IMG/VR virus record: IMGVR_UViG_3300042402_003477
Location: 1-54,924 of that record
Length of the DNA: 54,924 nt
Origin: a virus
Reading direction: 5' to 3' (one strand)
The notes under the pieces were generated by a model that ran no database searches, had not been told where the DNA came from, and worked only from the letters and a program-made list of their open reading frames with translations. A program made the translations under genes and the position numbers. Of the stretch, positions 32,096 to 41,900 are shown piece by piece; position 1 is the stretch's first letter, and every line of letters begins with the position of its first letter.

Positions 32096-35000
32096 ATGGC
32101 AAAGTATTTAAGCAGAAGAGTTGTAAGAACACCTCAATCAAGATTAACTCCTGATAGATATCAGTTTCTGGGGTTAAATCAAGCTGAGCCTAATTTGGGT
32201 GATCCTCCTGGAGATGAACTTCCAATCGGTCCTCAATATATGCTGGTATCCGTTGATGGATATCCAGGAGAAAGATATTGGGTCACTATTCCGCCAGGAC
32301 AAATTGAACTCGGAATTACAGTTCGTGATGAAGGTGAAATTATTGGTGGACTTGCTGGAATTGGATCTATTACTCAGTTAAACTTTGTTGGTCGTGGGGT
32401 CAGTGTAACTGGAGTTGTAGAACCTGGAATTGGAATTGCGACAATATATGTTGGAGATACTTCCCTTTATATTAATGAACCAACAGATTCTTCCCCAAGA
32501 TATATTGGATTTACAAGTATAACTGCTACTGGAATCACAACAATTCTGGATATTTCTTCAGAAAACTTGGTATTTATTCCAAGTACAGGAAATCTTGGTA
32601 TAGGATCTACTCAACCACAATATAATTTAGATATTGGATATGGAACTACCCTGAAAATTGGAGGGGATTTAGTAGATAGTTATGGAAACTTAGGACCTAT
32701 ATCTCAAGATAGATACTTAAAATCATTAGGCCCTGGATTAGGTGTAACTTGGTCTACTGCTCTAGGAGAAACAGGTCTCCAAGGACTTCAGGGAATTCAA
32801 GGAAGACAAGGTGTTCAAGGAACTACAGGTTCGCAAGGTATCCAAGGAATTCAGGGAGTTCAAGGAAGACAAGGAATTCAAGGTCAATTAGGAAATCAAG
32901 GCACTCAAGGTACTCAAGGTACTCAAGGCACTCAAGGAATTCAAGGTCAATTAGGAAATCAAGGTATCCAAGGAATTCAAGGTATCCAAGGAATTCAAGG
33001 TACTCAAGGAATTCAAGGAATTCAAGGTACTCAAGGTACTCAAGGTACTCAAGGCACCGAAGGTTCTCAAGGAACTCAAGGAATTCAAGGTCAATTAGGA
33101 AATCAAGGAATTCAAGGAATTCAAGGTGCTCAAGGCACCGAAGGTTCTCAAGGAATTCAAGGAGTTCAAGGAGTTCAAGGAACTCAAGGAAGGCAAGGAG
33201 TTCAAGGCACCCAAGGTACTCAAGGATTATCTGGAGAGATTGGTTCTGAAGGACCTCAAGGTACTCAAGGTACTCAAGGCACTCAAGGAAGACAAGGAAT
33301 TCAAGGAACTACAGGTTCCCAAGGTATCCAAGGAATTCAAGGAATTCAAGGAACTCAAGGTACTCAAGGAACTATAGGATCAACTGGAGATGCTGGATCT
33401 CAAGGAACTCAAGGAATTCAAGGTCAGTTAGGAAATCAAGGAACTCAAGGAACTCAAGGAACTCAAGGAACTACAGGTTCTCAAGGAAGACAAGGAATTC
33501 AAGGAATTCAAGGAATTGATGGTCCAGTAGGAGCTATAGGATCACAAGGTATTCAGGGAACGCAAGGAACTCAAGGAACTCAGGGAGTTCAAGGTGCAGT
33601 TGGATTCAGTGGAACTCAAGGTACTCAAGGTATTCAAGGCAGTCAAGGTAGACAGGGAATTCAAGGACAAACTGGTTCAGGAAATCAAGGTATCCAAGGA
33701 ATTCAAGGTACTCAAGGAATACAAGGAATACAAGGAATACAAGGTATTCAAGGAATTCAGGGAACTAAAGGTGATGATGGCACTTCAATTAATATTGTAG
33801 GAACATTAGCATTAACTCCTGGAAGTGAAATTACTGAGTTAAATGCTGCATTCCCCTCTGCAAGTCTTGGTGATAGTGTAATTGATAGTAATACTGGAAA
33901 TTTATGGGTATCCGATGGAAGTAGTGGGTGGACTAATGCAGGAAATATTCGTGGTCCACAAGGCATCCAAGGTATTCAAGGAATTCAAGGTCCTCAAGGA
34001 ATTCAGGGAACTCAAGGAAGACAAGGAGTTCAAGGACAATCTGGATCTGGTTCTCAAGGAATTCAAGGTATTCAGGGTAGACAGGGAATTCAGGGGGTTC
34101 AGGGACAATCTGGTTCTGGTTCTCAAGGAATTCAAGGTACTCAAGGAATTCAAGGTGCTCAAGGAATTCAAGGATCAGATGGTTTTAGAGGTATTCAAGG
34201 TACTCAAGGCACTCAAGGTACTCAGGGAACTCAAGGAAGACAAGGAGTTCAAGGTCAATCTGGAACTGGAAACCAAGGAATTCAAGGAATTCAAGGTTCT
34301 GAAGGAACTCAAGGAAGACAAGGAGTTCAAGGACAGTCTGGAACTGGAAACCAAGGCATTCAAGGCCCACAAGGAACTCAAGGAAGACAAGGAGTTCAAG
34401 GACAATCTGGATCTGGTTCTCAAGGTATTCAGGGTACAGCTGGAACTAGTCAAGGTATCCAGGGCATCCAAGGAATCCAAGGTAGGGCAGGTCAAGATAG
34501 TGATGTTGCAGGACCTCAAGGAATTCAGGGATTCCGTGGAAATCAGGGAATTCAAGGATTAACTGGAACTGGAGCTTTAGGACCTCAAGGAGTTCAGGGA
34601 TCCCGTGGAAATCAAGGTATTCAAGGATTAACTGGAACTGGAGATTTAGGACCTCAAGGAGTTCAGGGATCCCGTGGAAATCAGGGTATTCAAGGACAAT
34701 CTGGAACTGGAAACCAAGGAATTCAAGGCATTCAGGGTAGACAGGGAATTCAGGGGTTCTTCGGGACACAAGGTATTCAAGGTATAAGCAATCAAGGTGT
34801 TCAAGGATTTAAAGGTGATCAAGGCAATCAAGGAATTCAAGGCATTCAAGGTAGACAAGGTATTCAAGGACCAAGAGGACAAGATGCAGATCCAACAACA
34901 ACTGTAAATACTGCCAAAGAACTTTATGATACTTTCGGATCTGATTATATAAGAGTTCGAGGTGGAGAAACTGCACCTGAGTCCGCATATCTGGAGATTT

Positions 35001-36055
35001 TGACTGGGGATAATGGAACTGAACCAATTTATGTAAGACAATATATTGGACAAACAAAAGCTCATGAGTTAATTTTGCTTGATGAATCTCAATTTACATA
35101 TATTCCAAAAGCACTCGGAGTTAATGTAGGTAGTATAGACACTTCATATAAATTGCACGTAGGTGGGAAAGGATTATTTACTAATGATTTAACAACAAAT
35201 GCTAGGTTAATTTCACTTACAACTACTCAAGCTCCTTTAGCAGTCTCTTCGAATATACTAGTTTCTAATCTGAACGTAGACCTAGTGGACGGATTTAATG
35301 CTACCAATGCATCTCCTTGGTTCAATAGAATTCCTGTGGTCGGAGGTCAAGGATCTTTAAATATAGGTAGAAGAATCGAATTCCATACTGTAACTGATGC
35401 GAGTACTACATTTACAATCGACAATCCTTCTAATAATGTATTGACTTTTAGTGGATCCATAACTGCCACTGGATTAACTGGAAGTTTGGCAAATGGAGTA
35501 ACTGCCGGAAATGGATTAACCGGAGGAACATTTAATAACAGTGGCAACGTTACATTTGCAGTTGGAACTCCAAGTAATATCACAAGTACTTCTACTAACT
35601 CGGTCACTTCTACGAGTCATACTCACTTATTAGCAGACGGAGCAGTCACAACTAACAAAATAGAAAACGATGCAGTCACGACTGCGAAAATATCAAATGG
35701 TAGTATAACTGCTCCTAAACTTAGTGGTGGTCAAACCAATGCTGCGTGCCCGATTTATGGAATAAGAGCTTGGGCTTATATTACAAGTGGAACTACCACC
35801 CCTGTCCGTACTGGTTCCGGAAATATAGCAAGTGTCTCTAGAAATGGTAATGGAGATTATACAGTCACATTTTCCGCTTCTACACCACTTCCTAATAGTA
35901 ATTATGCGGTGGTTGGTACTTGTGGAAGTGATGGAGATCATATAGTCACAGATATAACTGATAAATCCACTACTGGGTTTAGATTCCGCACTCGGGATGT
36001 ATTTAATAATGCATATCAAAATACTAGCCAAATCCATATAATGGTGATTGGTTAA
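32096..36055 (+). CDS. Collagen-like tail fibre (1319 aa)
   Basis: The N-terminal part (1-220) contains RYQFLGLNQAEPNLGD and beta strands ending at the collagen start. Residues about 227-930 are Gly-x-Gln triplets (GIQGTQGVQGRQ), a collagen-like triple helix with Gln rather than Pro in the third position. One globular insert near 33770-33955 reads LWVSDGSSGWTNAGNIRGP. The C-terminal part has VGSIDTSYKLHVGGKG, NLNVDLVDGFNA, GNGLTGGTFNN and a final domain YGIRAWAYITSGTTTP shared with the giant protein at 21994. A trimeric adhesion fibre is the clear reading. The late promoter and leader element precede it. Confidence 0.88.
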   Translation: MAKYLSRRVVRTPQSRLTPDRYQFLGLNQAEPNLGDPPGDELPIGPQYMLVSVDGYPGERYWVTIPPGQIELGITVRDEGEIIGGLAGIGSITQLNFVGRGVSVTGVVEPGIGIATIYVGDTSLYINEPTDSSPRYIGFTSITATGITTILDISSENLVFIPSTGNLGIGSTQPQYNLDIGYGTTLKIGGDLVDSYGNLGPISQDRYLKSLGPGLGVTWSTALGETGLQGLQGIQGRQGVQGTTGSQGIQGIQGVQGRQGIQGQLGNQGTQGTQGTQGTQGIQGQLGNQGIQGIQGIQGIQGTQGIQGIQGTQGTQGTQGTEGSQGTQGIQGQLGNQGIQGIQGAQGTEGSQGIQGVQGVQGTQGRQGVQGTQGTQGLSGEIGSEGPQGTQGTQGTQGRQGIQGTTGSQGIQGIQGIQGTQGTQGTIGSTGDAGSQGTQGIQGQLGNQGTQGTQGTQGTTGSQGRQGIQGIQGIDGPVGAIGSQGIQGTQGTQGTQGVQGAVGFSGTQGTQGIQGSQGRQGIQGQTGSGNQGIQGIQGTQGIQGIQGIQGIQGIQGTKGDDGTSINIVGTLALTPGSEITELNAAFPSASLGDSVIDSNTGNLWVSDGSSGWTNAGNIRGPQGIQGIQGIQGPQGIQGTQGRQGVQGQSGSGSQGIQGIQGRQGIQGVQGQSGSGSQGIQGTQGIQGAQGIQGSDGFRGIQGTQGTQGTQGTQGRQGVQGQSGTGNQGIQGIQGSEGTQGRQGVQGQSGTGNQGIQGPQGTQGRQGVQGQSGSGSQGIQGTAGTSQGIQGIQGIQGRAGQDSDVAGPQGIQGFRGNQGIQGLTGTGALGPQGVQGSRGNQGIQGLTGTGDLGPQGVQGSRGNQGIQGQSGTGNQGIQGIQGRQGIQGFFGTQGIQGISNQGVQGFKGDQGNQGIQGIQGRQGIQGPRGQDADPTTTVNTAKELYDTFGSDYIRVRGGETAPESAYLEILTGDNGTEPIYVRQYIGQTKAHELILLDESQFTYIPKALGVNVGSIDTSYKLHVGGKGLFTNDLTTNARLISLTTTQAPLAVSSNILVSNLNVDLVDGFNATNASPWFNRIPVVGGQGSLNIGRRIEFHTVTDASTTFTIDNPSNNVLTFSGSITATGLTGSLANGVTAGNGLTGGTFNNSGNVTFAVGTPSNITSTSTNSVTSTSHTHLLADGAVTTNKIENDAVTTAKISNGSITAPKLSGGQTNAACPIYGIRAWAYITSGTTTPVRTGSGNIASVSRNGNGDYTVTFSASTPLPNSNYAVVGTCGSDGDHIVTDITDKSTTGFRFRTRDVFNNAYQNTSQIHIMVIG
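32776..34885 (+). repeat. Collagen-like Gly-X-Gln repeat tract
   Basis: The tract is built of short DNA units such as ATTCAAGGAACTCAAGG, broken once by the insert at about 33770-33955. Long open frames appear in other frames and on the other strand purely because of the repeat; they are not genes. Confidence 0.95.
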
Positions 36056-36063
36056 TATAAATA
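36056..36063 (+). promoter_or_regulatory. Late promoter TATAAATA (perfect)
   Basis: An exact T4 late promoter, starting just after the fibre stop codon and 14 bases before the next ATG. The spacing gives a very short leader. Confidence 0.75.
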
Positions 36064-36076
36064 CCTAAAAACCCAA

Positions 36077-36403
36077 ATGGCAGTACCAGTAGTAAATCTA
36101 ACAATAGACCAGGGAACTAGATTTTCTACTTCCCTGAAAATCAAACTAGATGGTGGTGCATTGAATCTTTCTGGATATACATTTTCATCTAAACTAAAGA
36201 AGCATTACGGGGCAACAACATCATATCCATTTACAGTTTCTATTGCTTCTACAACAACTGGAACTATTACAATAGGAATGGCAAGTACAATTACTGATGC
36301 CATTCCTCCAGGTAGATATGTTTATGATGTTTTATCTACTAATAGTGGGATCACCAATAAGGTAGTAGAAGGTACAGTAATAGTAAAAGGAACTGCAACC
36401 TAA
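36077..36403 (+). CDS. Small beta-rich fibre-accessory protein (108 aa)
   Basis: The sequence LTIDQGTRFSTSLKIKLDGGALNLSGYTFSSKLKKHYG then TVSIASTTTGTITIGMAS and PGRYVYDVLST has the look of the N-terminal domain of phage baseplate upper proteins (BppU-like) or an Ig-like sandwich. It sits at the head of a late operon with the next small gene, with one-base overlap. Expected role is connecting fibres to the baseplate; this is inferred from fold impression and neighbours. Confidence 0.7.
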   Translation: MAVPVVNLTIDQGTRFSTSLKIKLDGGALNLSGYTFSSKLKKHYGATTSYPFTVSIASTTTGTITIGMASTITDAIPPGRYVYDVLSTNSGITNKVVEGTVIVKGTAT

Positions 36404-36729
36404 TGGATATAGAAGTAGAATTAGTCTCATCTCAATATACCATAGAATTCACAACTCCTTCTATTCAAGAAGTACAACCAACCACAACAGAAATTATGAG
36501 AATTCAGGATCTAGTAGATTTTGATGATTCAAATACCAATGACAAATATGTAATGGTATATGATTCTTCTCAGCAAAAATTTAAAATGGTTAATCCTGAT
36601 GAGGTTTTAAATTATGCAGCAGGAGAAGAGACCATACAACCTGGATTAGTTGGGTATGCTTCTACATTCTTAGAAAGATTGGATGTTGATTTGGATGATA
36701 AGATTGATTTGGATGCAGGTACTTTTTAA
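36403..36729 (+). CDS. Small acidic fibre-associated protein (108 aa)
   Basis: An acidic protein (MDIEVELVSSQYTIEFTTPSIQEVQP) with VDFDDSNTNDKYVMVYDSSQQKFKMVNPDEV, a phrase common in fibre head domains that bind the next subunit. The C-terminus DLDAGTF is almost the same as that of the next protein (TVDAGTF), suggesting a shared end signal or docking peptide. Start overlaps the preceding stop by one base. Function inferred from position only. Confidence 0.7.
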   Translation: MDIEVELVSSQYTIEFTTPSIQEVQPTTTEIMRIQDLVDFDDSNTNDKYVMVYDSSQQKFKMVNPDEVLNYAAGEETIQPGLVGYASTFLERLDVDLDDKIDLDAGTF

Positions 36730-36735
36730 TAAATA
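36728..36735 (+). promoter_or_regulatory. Late promoter AATAAATA
   Basis: Overlaps the stop codon of the previous gene, 21 bases before the fibre start at 36756. One mismatch to TATAAATA. Confidence 0.5.
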
Positions 36736-36755
36736 GTAAAAAGTAACAGAAAATC

Positions 36756-38672
36756 ATGCCAGCACCAGTCTTACAGGTAAAAAGAGGTGCTTTATCAAAT
36801 CTGCCAGGTCTTAAAGCAGGTGAACCAGCCTTTACAACAGATTCATTTGATTTTTATGTAGGCATTGATAGTACAACAAATAATAATAAGTTTGTTGGTT
36901 CTCATAGATATTGGAAAAAAGAGACTGCTTCCAGTGGAAGTGGTGTTAATCTTGTAGAATCAACAAGTGGTTCAGATTTTATTACTCTTGCAGCACCAGC
37001 ATCAGTAGGTGCAGCAATAACTTATACATTCCCAGGAACTATCACAAATGGTTACTTCCTGAAAACTAATTCAACTGGTGAGTTATCTTGGGATGCTGTA
37101 GTGAGTGATTTTAATATTGCAGCAGATTCTGGTTCTCCAGATACAGTAAGCACTGGTTCAACAATTACCTTTACTGGCGGAACTAATGTAAACACTGCAG
37201 TAACTGACAACACAATTACTATTAATTTAGATAATGATATTTCAGTTACCAATTTAAATGTTTCTGGGGTTTCTACTTTTGTTGGAGTAGCAACATTTAC
37301 CACAAGTAATGTTTATATTGATAATCAACTTTATGTTGGTGGACTTGAGATTACTGGTGGTGGTGCTTCTATTGGAGAGGATATCACAGCAAGACATTTA
37401 AGTCTATCTGGTATTGCAACAGTAACTGGACTAATTGATGCTAATGGTGGATTAGATGTAACAGGACACACTGAATTAGATAATTTAAATGTTTCCGGAA
37501 TTACTACATTTTCAGATACCACAGATTCCACTAGCAAAGATAGTGGTGCAATAATTATTGAAGGTGGTGTGGGAATTGAGAAAGCAGTTCATGTTGGTGG
37601 AGATTTACATGTTAATGGAAATGTAACTATTGGAGGAACCACAGTTACATTAAAAGGTGAAGATGTTTATATTCAAAACAAAGACATTATTCTTGGATTT
37701 ACAACTGCAATATCCCCAAATGAGGACACTGCAAATCATGCAGGTGTAGCAATTGCATCTACTGTAGGAAGTCCACTAGCTTCATTTGCTGCTTCTGGAA
37801 TTAACACACTTCCAGATACTTACAAGCAGTTGATGTGGTTCCAAACTGGAACTCTTGGGTTTTCTACTGATGCATTTGCATTTAACTATGGATTAGCAAT
37901 TGGAACCACAACAATGGCGAATGGAGTTCGTCTTGCTGTTGGTTCTGGTATCACAATGTCTGATACCTCAATTAGTGCTACTAATTTCTATGGTACTCTT
38001 ACTGGACCAGTTATTGGTACTGCAACAACTGCAACCAGAGCAATAACTGTTGATACAACTGGAATTGCAACTAATCAAGATTATAACTTAACCTTTACTG
38101 ATGGATCTGGCACTGGTAAGACTGTAGGTGTTGATGCAGAACTTCTGTATAATCCTAACACAAATACATTATCTGCCCCCAATATCAAGACTGGTGCAGT
38201 AAAGGCAGCAGATGGAACAACCTCCATCACAATTAGCAATACTACAGGAAATGTTGGAATTGCAAGCAATTTAACTGTAAGTGGAGATCTATTTGTTCTT
38301 GGAACAGCAACAGAAGTCAATACAGATACATTAAAAGTTCAAGACCCTCTGATTGATCTTGGATTGGTTGATAATGGTTCAGGACAATTAGTTCCACCAA
38401 CATCAGATCTCAATCTTGATATTGGTGTCCTGTTAAACTGGTATAGTGGCTCTGCTAAGAAAGCAGCAGTTTATTGGGATGATAGTGCAGGAAGAATTGG
38501 AATTGCATCTGATGTTTCCGAAACAAATAATGTTCTTACAGCAAGTGCTTATGCTGCTGTTGAAATTGGAGCACTTTGGGTAACTGATTGTGCTGGAACT
38601 TCACAAGTTATTTCTTGTACTGGCGCAGAAAGATTTCTTGAAAATATTACAGTGGATGCTGGAACCTTCTGA
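36756..38672 (+). CDS. Fibre/virion structural protein (638 aa), cyanophage-conserved
   Basis: The N-terminus PAPVLQVKRGALSNLPGLKAGEPAFTTD is the typical start of cyanophage fibre proteins. Beta-strand repeats follow (LNVSGVSTFVGVATF, LNVSGITTFSDTTDS, GGDLHVNGNVTIGGTTV), suggesting a trimeric beta-structured shaft. A longer domain with ISPNEDTANHAGVAIAS and DIGVLLNWYSGSAKKAAVYWDD precedes the C-terminal FLENITVDAGTF. It is probably an abundant tail or baseplate fibre. The downstream coiled-coil gene starts inside its stop codon, which suggests the two are made together. Confidence 0.82.
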   Translation: MPAPVLQVKRGALSNLPGLKAGEPAFTTDSFDFYVGIDSTTNNNKFVGSHRYWKKETASSGSGVNLVESTSGSDFITLAAPASVGAAITYTFPGTITNGYFLKTNSTGELSWDAVVSDFNIAADSGSPDTVSTGSTITFTGGTNVNTAVTDNTITINLDNDISVTNLNVSGVSTFVGVATFTTSNVYIDNQLYVGGLEITGGGASIGEDITARHLSLSGIATVTGLIDANGGLDVTGHTELDNLNVSGITTFSDTTDSTSKDSGAIIIEGGVGIEKAVHVGGDLHVNGNVTIGGTTVTLKGEDVYIQNKDIILGFTTAISPNEDTANHAGVAIASTVGSPLASFAASGINTLPDTYKQLMWFQTGTLGFSTDAFAFNYGLAIGTTTMANGVRLAVGSGITMSDTSISATNFYGTLTGPVIGTATTATRAITVDTTGIATNQDYNLTFTDGSGTGKTVGVDAELLYNPNTNTLSAPNIKTGAVKAADGTTSITISNTTGNVGIASNLTVSGDLFVLGTATEVNTDTLKVQDPLIDLGLVDNGSGQLVPPTSDLNLDIGVLLNWYSGSAKKAAVYWDDSAGRIGIASDVSETNNVLTASAYAAVEIGALWVTDCAGTSQVISCTGAERFLENITVDAGTF

Positions 38673-38860
38673 TGAATGACATAGATTATCAATCAATATT
38701 AGCAGCATATCAGAAAAAGGTATCTGAACTGATAAATCAAGTGATTATCTATGAAGCAAAAATTAATTCTTTGTCATCTACCAATGGTGAATTAATTTCC
38801 AAAGTACAGAAGTTGGAAAATCAAAAAACTACTAGAAAAAAACCTGAGGATTTTGCATAA
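38672..38860 (+). CDS. Short coiled-coil protein (62 aa)
   Basis: An almost fully helical protein (SILAAYQKKVSELINQVIIYEAKINSL, then ELISKVQKLENQK) with a basic C-terminus. The ATG overlaps the fibre stop as TGATG. A similar short coiled-coil gene (42458-42664) follows the other large fibre, so each fibre gene has a small coiled-coil partner. A chaperone-like or trimerisation role is inferred from this pairing. Confidence 0.72.
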   Translation: MNDIDYQSILAAYQKKVSELINQVIIYEAKINSLSSTNGELISKVQKLENQKTTRKKPEDFA

Positions 38861-38869
38861 GATAATACT

Positions 38870-38877
38870 TATAAATA
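38870..38877 (+). promoter_or_regulatory. Late promoter TATAAATA (perfect)
   Basis: An exact late promoter 51 bases before the collagen/S74 fibre gene. An 18-base palindrome follows at 38881. Confidence 0.75.
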
Positions 38878-38880
38878 AGA

Positions 38881-38898
38881 TGTTGGTATATACCAACA
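38881..38898. repeat. Perfect 18-base palindrome
   Basis: TGTTGGTATATACCAACA is its own reverse complement, with no loop. It lies three bases after the late promoter TATAAATA, near the expected transcript start. It could be an operator for a dimeric protein or a 5' mRNA structure. Confidence 0.95.
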
Positions 38899-38927
38899 CC
38901 TAAGGTTTTTACCAGACATGAGGTTGA

Positions 38928-41900
38928 ATGGCTGATCCAAAACTTAAGTTCAAAAGATCTTCTGTACCAGGCAAAATTCCCAATGAGACGCAGGTTCCTC
39001 TTGGTGAAATAGCTATCAATACTTATGATGGCAAAGTCTTTGCTTCAAAAAATGTTGGTGTAGGTACAACAGTTTTTGTAGTGAACCCTTGGTCGGTTGG
39101 AACTGGAACCGATAGTTATGATACTTATTTTACTAATGGAAACGTTGGAATAGGAACAACAGATCCAACCACAAAACTTACAGTTCAAGGTGATGTAAGG
39201 ATCACTGGTGGAATTTACGATTCCAATAATAATATTGGATCTAATGGGAGCGTTTTAACTTCTACAGGTGCTGGAGTTTCTTGGATTTCTGGTTCTTCAG
39301 GTGTTCAAGGACTGCAGGGTATTCAAGGAATTCAAGGTCCACAGGGAATTCAGGGAAGACAGGGAATTCAAGGAACTACAGGAACTACAGGAACTACAGG
39401 TTCTCAAGGAGTTCAGGGTATTACTGGAGATCAGGGATCCCAAGGAATTCAAGGAACTACAGGAACTACAGGAACTACAGGTTCTCAAGGAGTTCAGGGA
39501 AGACAGGGAATTCAAGGAACTACAGGATCTACAGGAACTACAGGTTCTCAAGGAGTTCAAGGAACTACAGGTACAGGTACTCAAGGAATTCAAGGAACTA
39601 CAGGATCTACAGGAACTACAGGATCTACAGGATCTACAGGTTCCCAAGGAATTCAAGGAACTACAGGTACAGGTACTCAAGGAATTCAAGGAACTACAGG
39701 AACTACAGGAACTACAGGAACTACAGGTTCCCAAGGAATTCAAGGAATTACAGGTACTCAAGGAACTACAGGTACTCAAGGTATCCAGGGAAGACAAGGA
39801 ATTCAAGGTCCTGGTGGTTTAACAACAACTAATGCTGATACTCTTGATAGTCTTGATAGTTCTCAGTTCTTAAGAACTGATGCTGCTGATACTGCTTCCG
39901 GTTTTCTAACATTGAGTGGTGGCGCAAATGTAAGTAGACCCACAAGTTCTTGGACTACCTTATATTATGGTATTGTTGATTTGGGAGCTTTTTATACCTC
40001 AGGAAGTTTTCGAACTACACTTGTTTCTAATGGATATAGAAATTCTAGTAACCAGTGGACTTCACTATCTGCTGGTGGAAATACTGGAGCCTCTCAGATA
40101 GATTTATCCCCAGATGGAAATATTTACTTCTATGGAGATTCATCTAAATCTAACGGATCTTCGTCCAATCCAACTTTGAGGATGACTTTAAGTCCAACTG
40201 GAACCCTAACCTTAGGATCCTGCTCTGCAAATACTTTAATCTCAACAGTAGCAACAGGAACAGCACCATTAACTGTTTCTTCCACTACTGTAGTAACTAA
40301 CTTAAATGCTGATTTACTTGACGGACTTCATGGATCAAGTTTTTTAAGATCTGACAACTCCAACGATACAGCCACTGGATCTATTAGAACTTCAGGAGGA
40401 GTAATTGAAGCAGGAAGAACCTCAGGAAGCATTGCATTATCGGCCAATGATGGTTATGGTAATGCTAATGTAGCATTTAATCATTATGCTGGAGTTCCTG
40501 ATACAACGGGTTCCTCTGGAAGAATTGTATGCGATGTCGATAGTTCTACTGCAAGATTTTCATTTGGATTAAAAAATAGTACTACTTCAGGTGCGGCAGT
40601 AGGATTGACTGAAGTTATGAGTATGAGTGAAAGTGGAGTATCTATTCCAGGGACATTAAGTGTAACTGGAACATTGTCCGGTGCATTATCTGGCAATGCT
40701 TCCACAGCGACTACCTTGCAAACCACAAGAACTATTTGGGGACAAAGTTTCAATGGAAGTGGCAATGTAACTGGAGCATTGTCCGGCGCCACAACGATAT
40801 CGGCATCATCTGACATCAGCCTCGGAGGTGAATTAAACTTCACAACCGCCGGAGCAAAGTATGTTGACTTTTATACAGACAATGACGCAGGAACTCTTTC
40901 GGCGGTTGCTTTTAGGCTTGTTAATAATGCTTCGAATTCGTTTCACAATGGAATAGTAATGCAGAGGGGTGGGGCTGTTAGTTTATACCATAACAATTCT
41001 CTAAAGCTGGCTACAAGTGCGTCTGGGACTGACGTTACAGGAACCCTTACTGCTGCTACATTCTCCGGGGCACTGCTCGCCGCATCCGGATCAATCACAA
41101 CTCCTGGAGTCGCATCATCTGGTGACACCAACACCGGCCTGTGGTGGGAGTCGGCAGACAAGCTCACGGTGGTCGCTGGTGGTGCGCGGGCTGCTTACTT
41201 CAACGCAACTGAGCAGATCAACTACGGCGCTATTTACATCACCACAGCAGATGATGTTGCAGCTGATGCAACAACGACGACCAGGGATTCGGGGGCACTC
41301 TATTTCAGGGGCAAGTACTGGAACGGCAGTACATCTGCAAACGCAGACTGGCGTATTTACAACGACATGGATGGCACGGGGCCAAATGGTGTACTGAGAT
41401 TTACTTGGCTGGGAACGTCAAAGGTAGCCTTCGACGAAACTGGTTTAGTCTCCGCCACCACCTTCTCCGGCAGTGGTGCATCGCTTACTTCTCTGAACGC
41501 CAGCAACATCAGCTCCGGCACCATTGGAGATGCCTATCTCCCGGCCACTATCAGTTCCGACATTACCGGCAATGCTGCCACATCCACATCGACTACAACG
41601 CCCACCTTCGTAGGTGATGCAGTCACCAGGGATGATATCACCACTAGGATCGATACCGGGTTCTACGAAACGAGCACCGGCACAACTGCCGAAGGTTGGC
41701 CAACCAATAGTGGCGGATATCACCACCTAATATCGGCGACGCACAGCAACAATTCCAACTATTTCGCTCTACAAATTGCGTCGAGATTTGACACGCAAGA
41801 ATTGTATTTCCGCAACACTAGTGGAAGCGGTACGCAGGCATGGAGCACGTTGCTACATAGCGGCAACGTCAGCAGTTACCTCACATCTCTTAATGCCAGC

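Noticed and set aside
33882-34562. Long open frames in other frames and strands over the collagen-like tracts (also 39268-39832)
   Set aside because: Low-complexity by-products of Gly-x-Gln coding repeats; composition such as Lys/Glu/Phe or Ser/Arg/Asn runs is not protein-like, and the fibre frame is clear.
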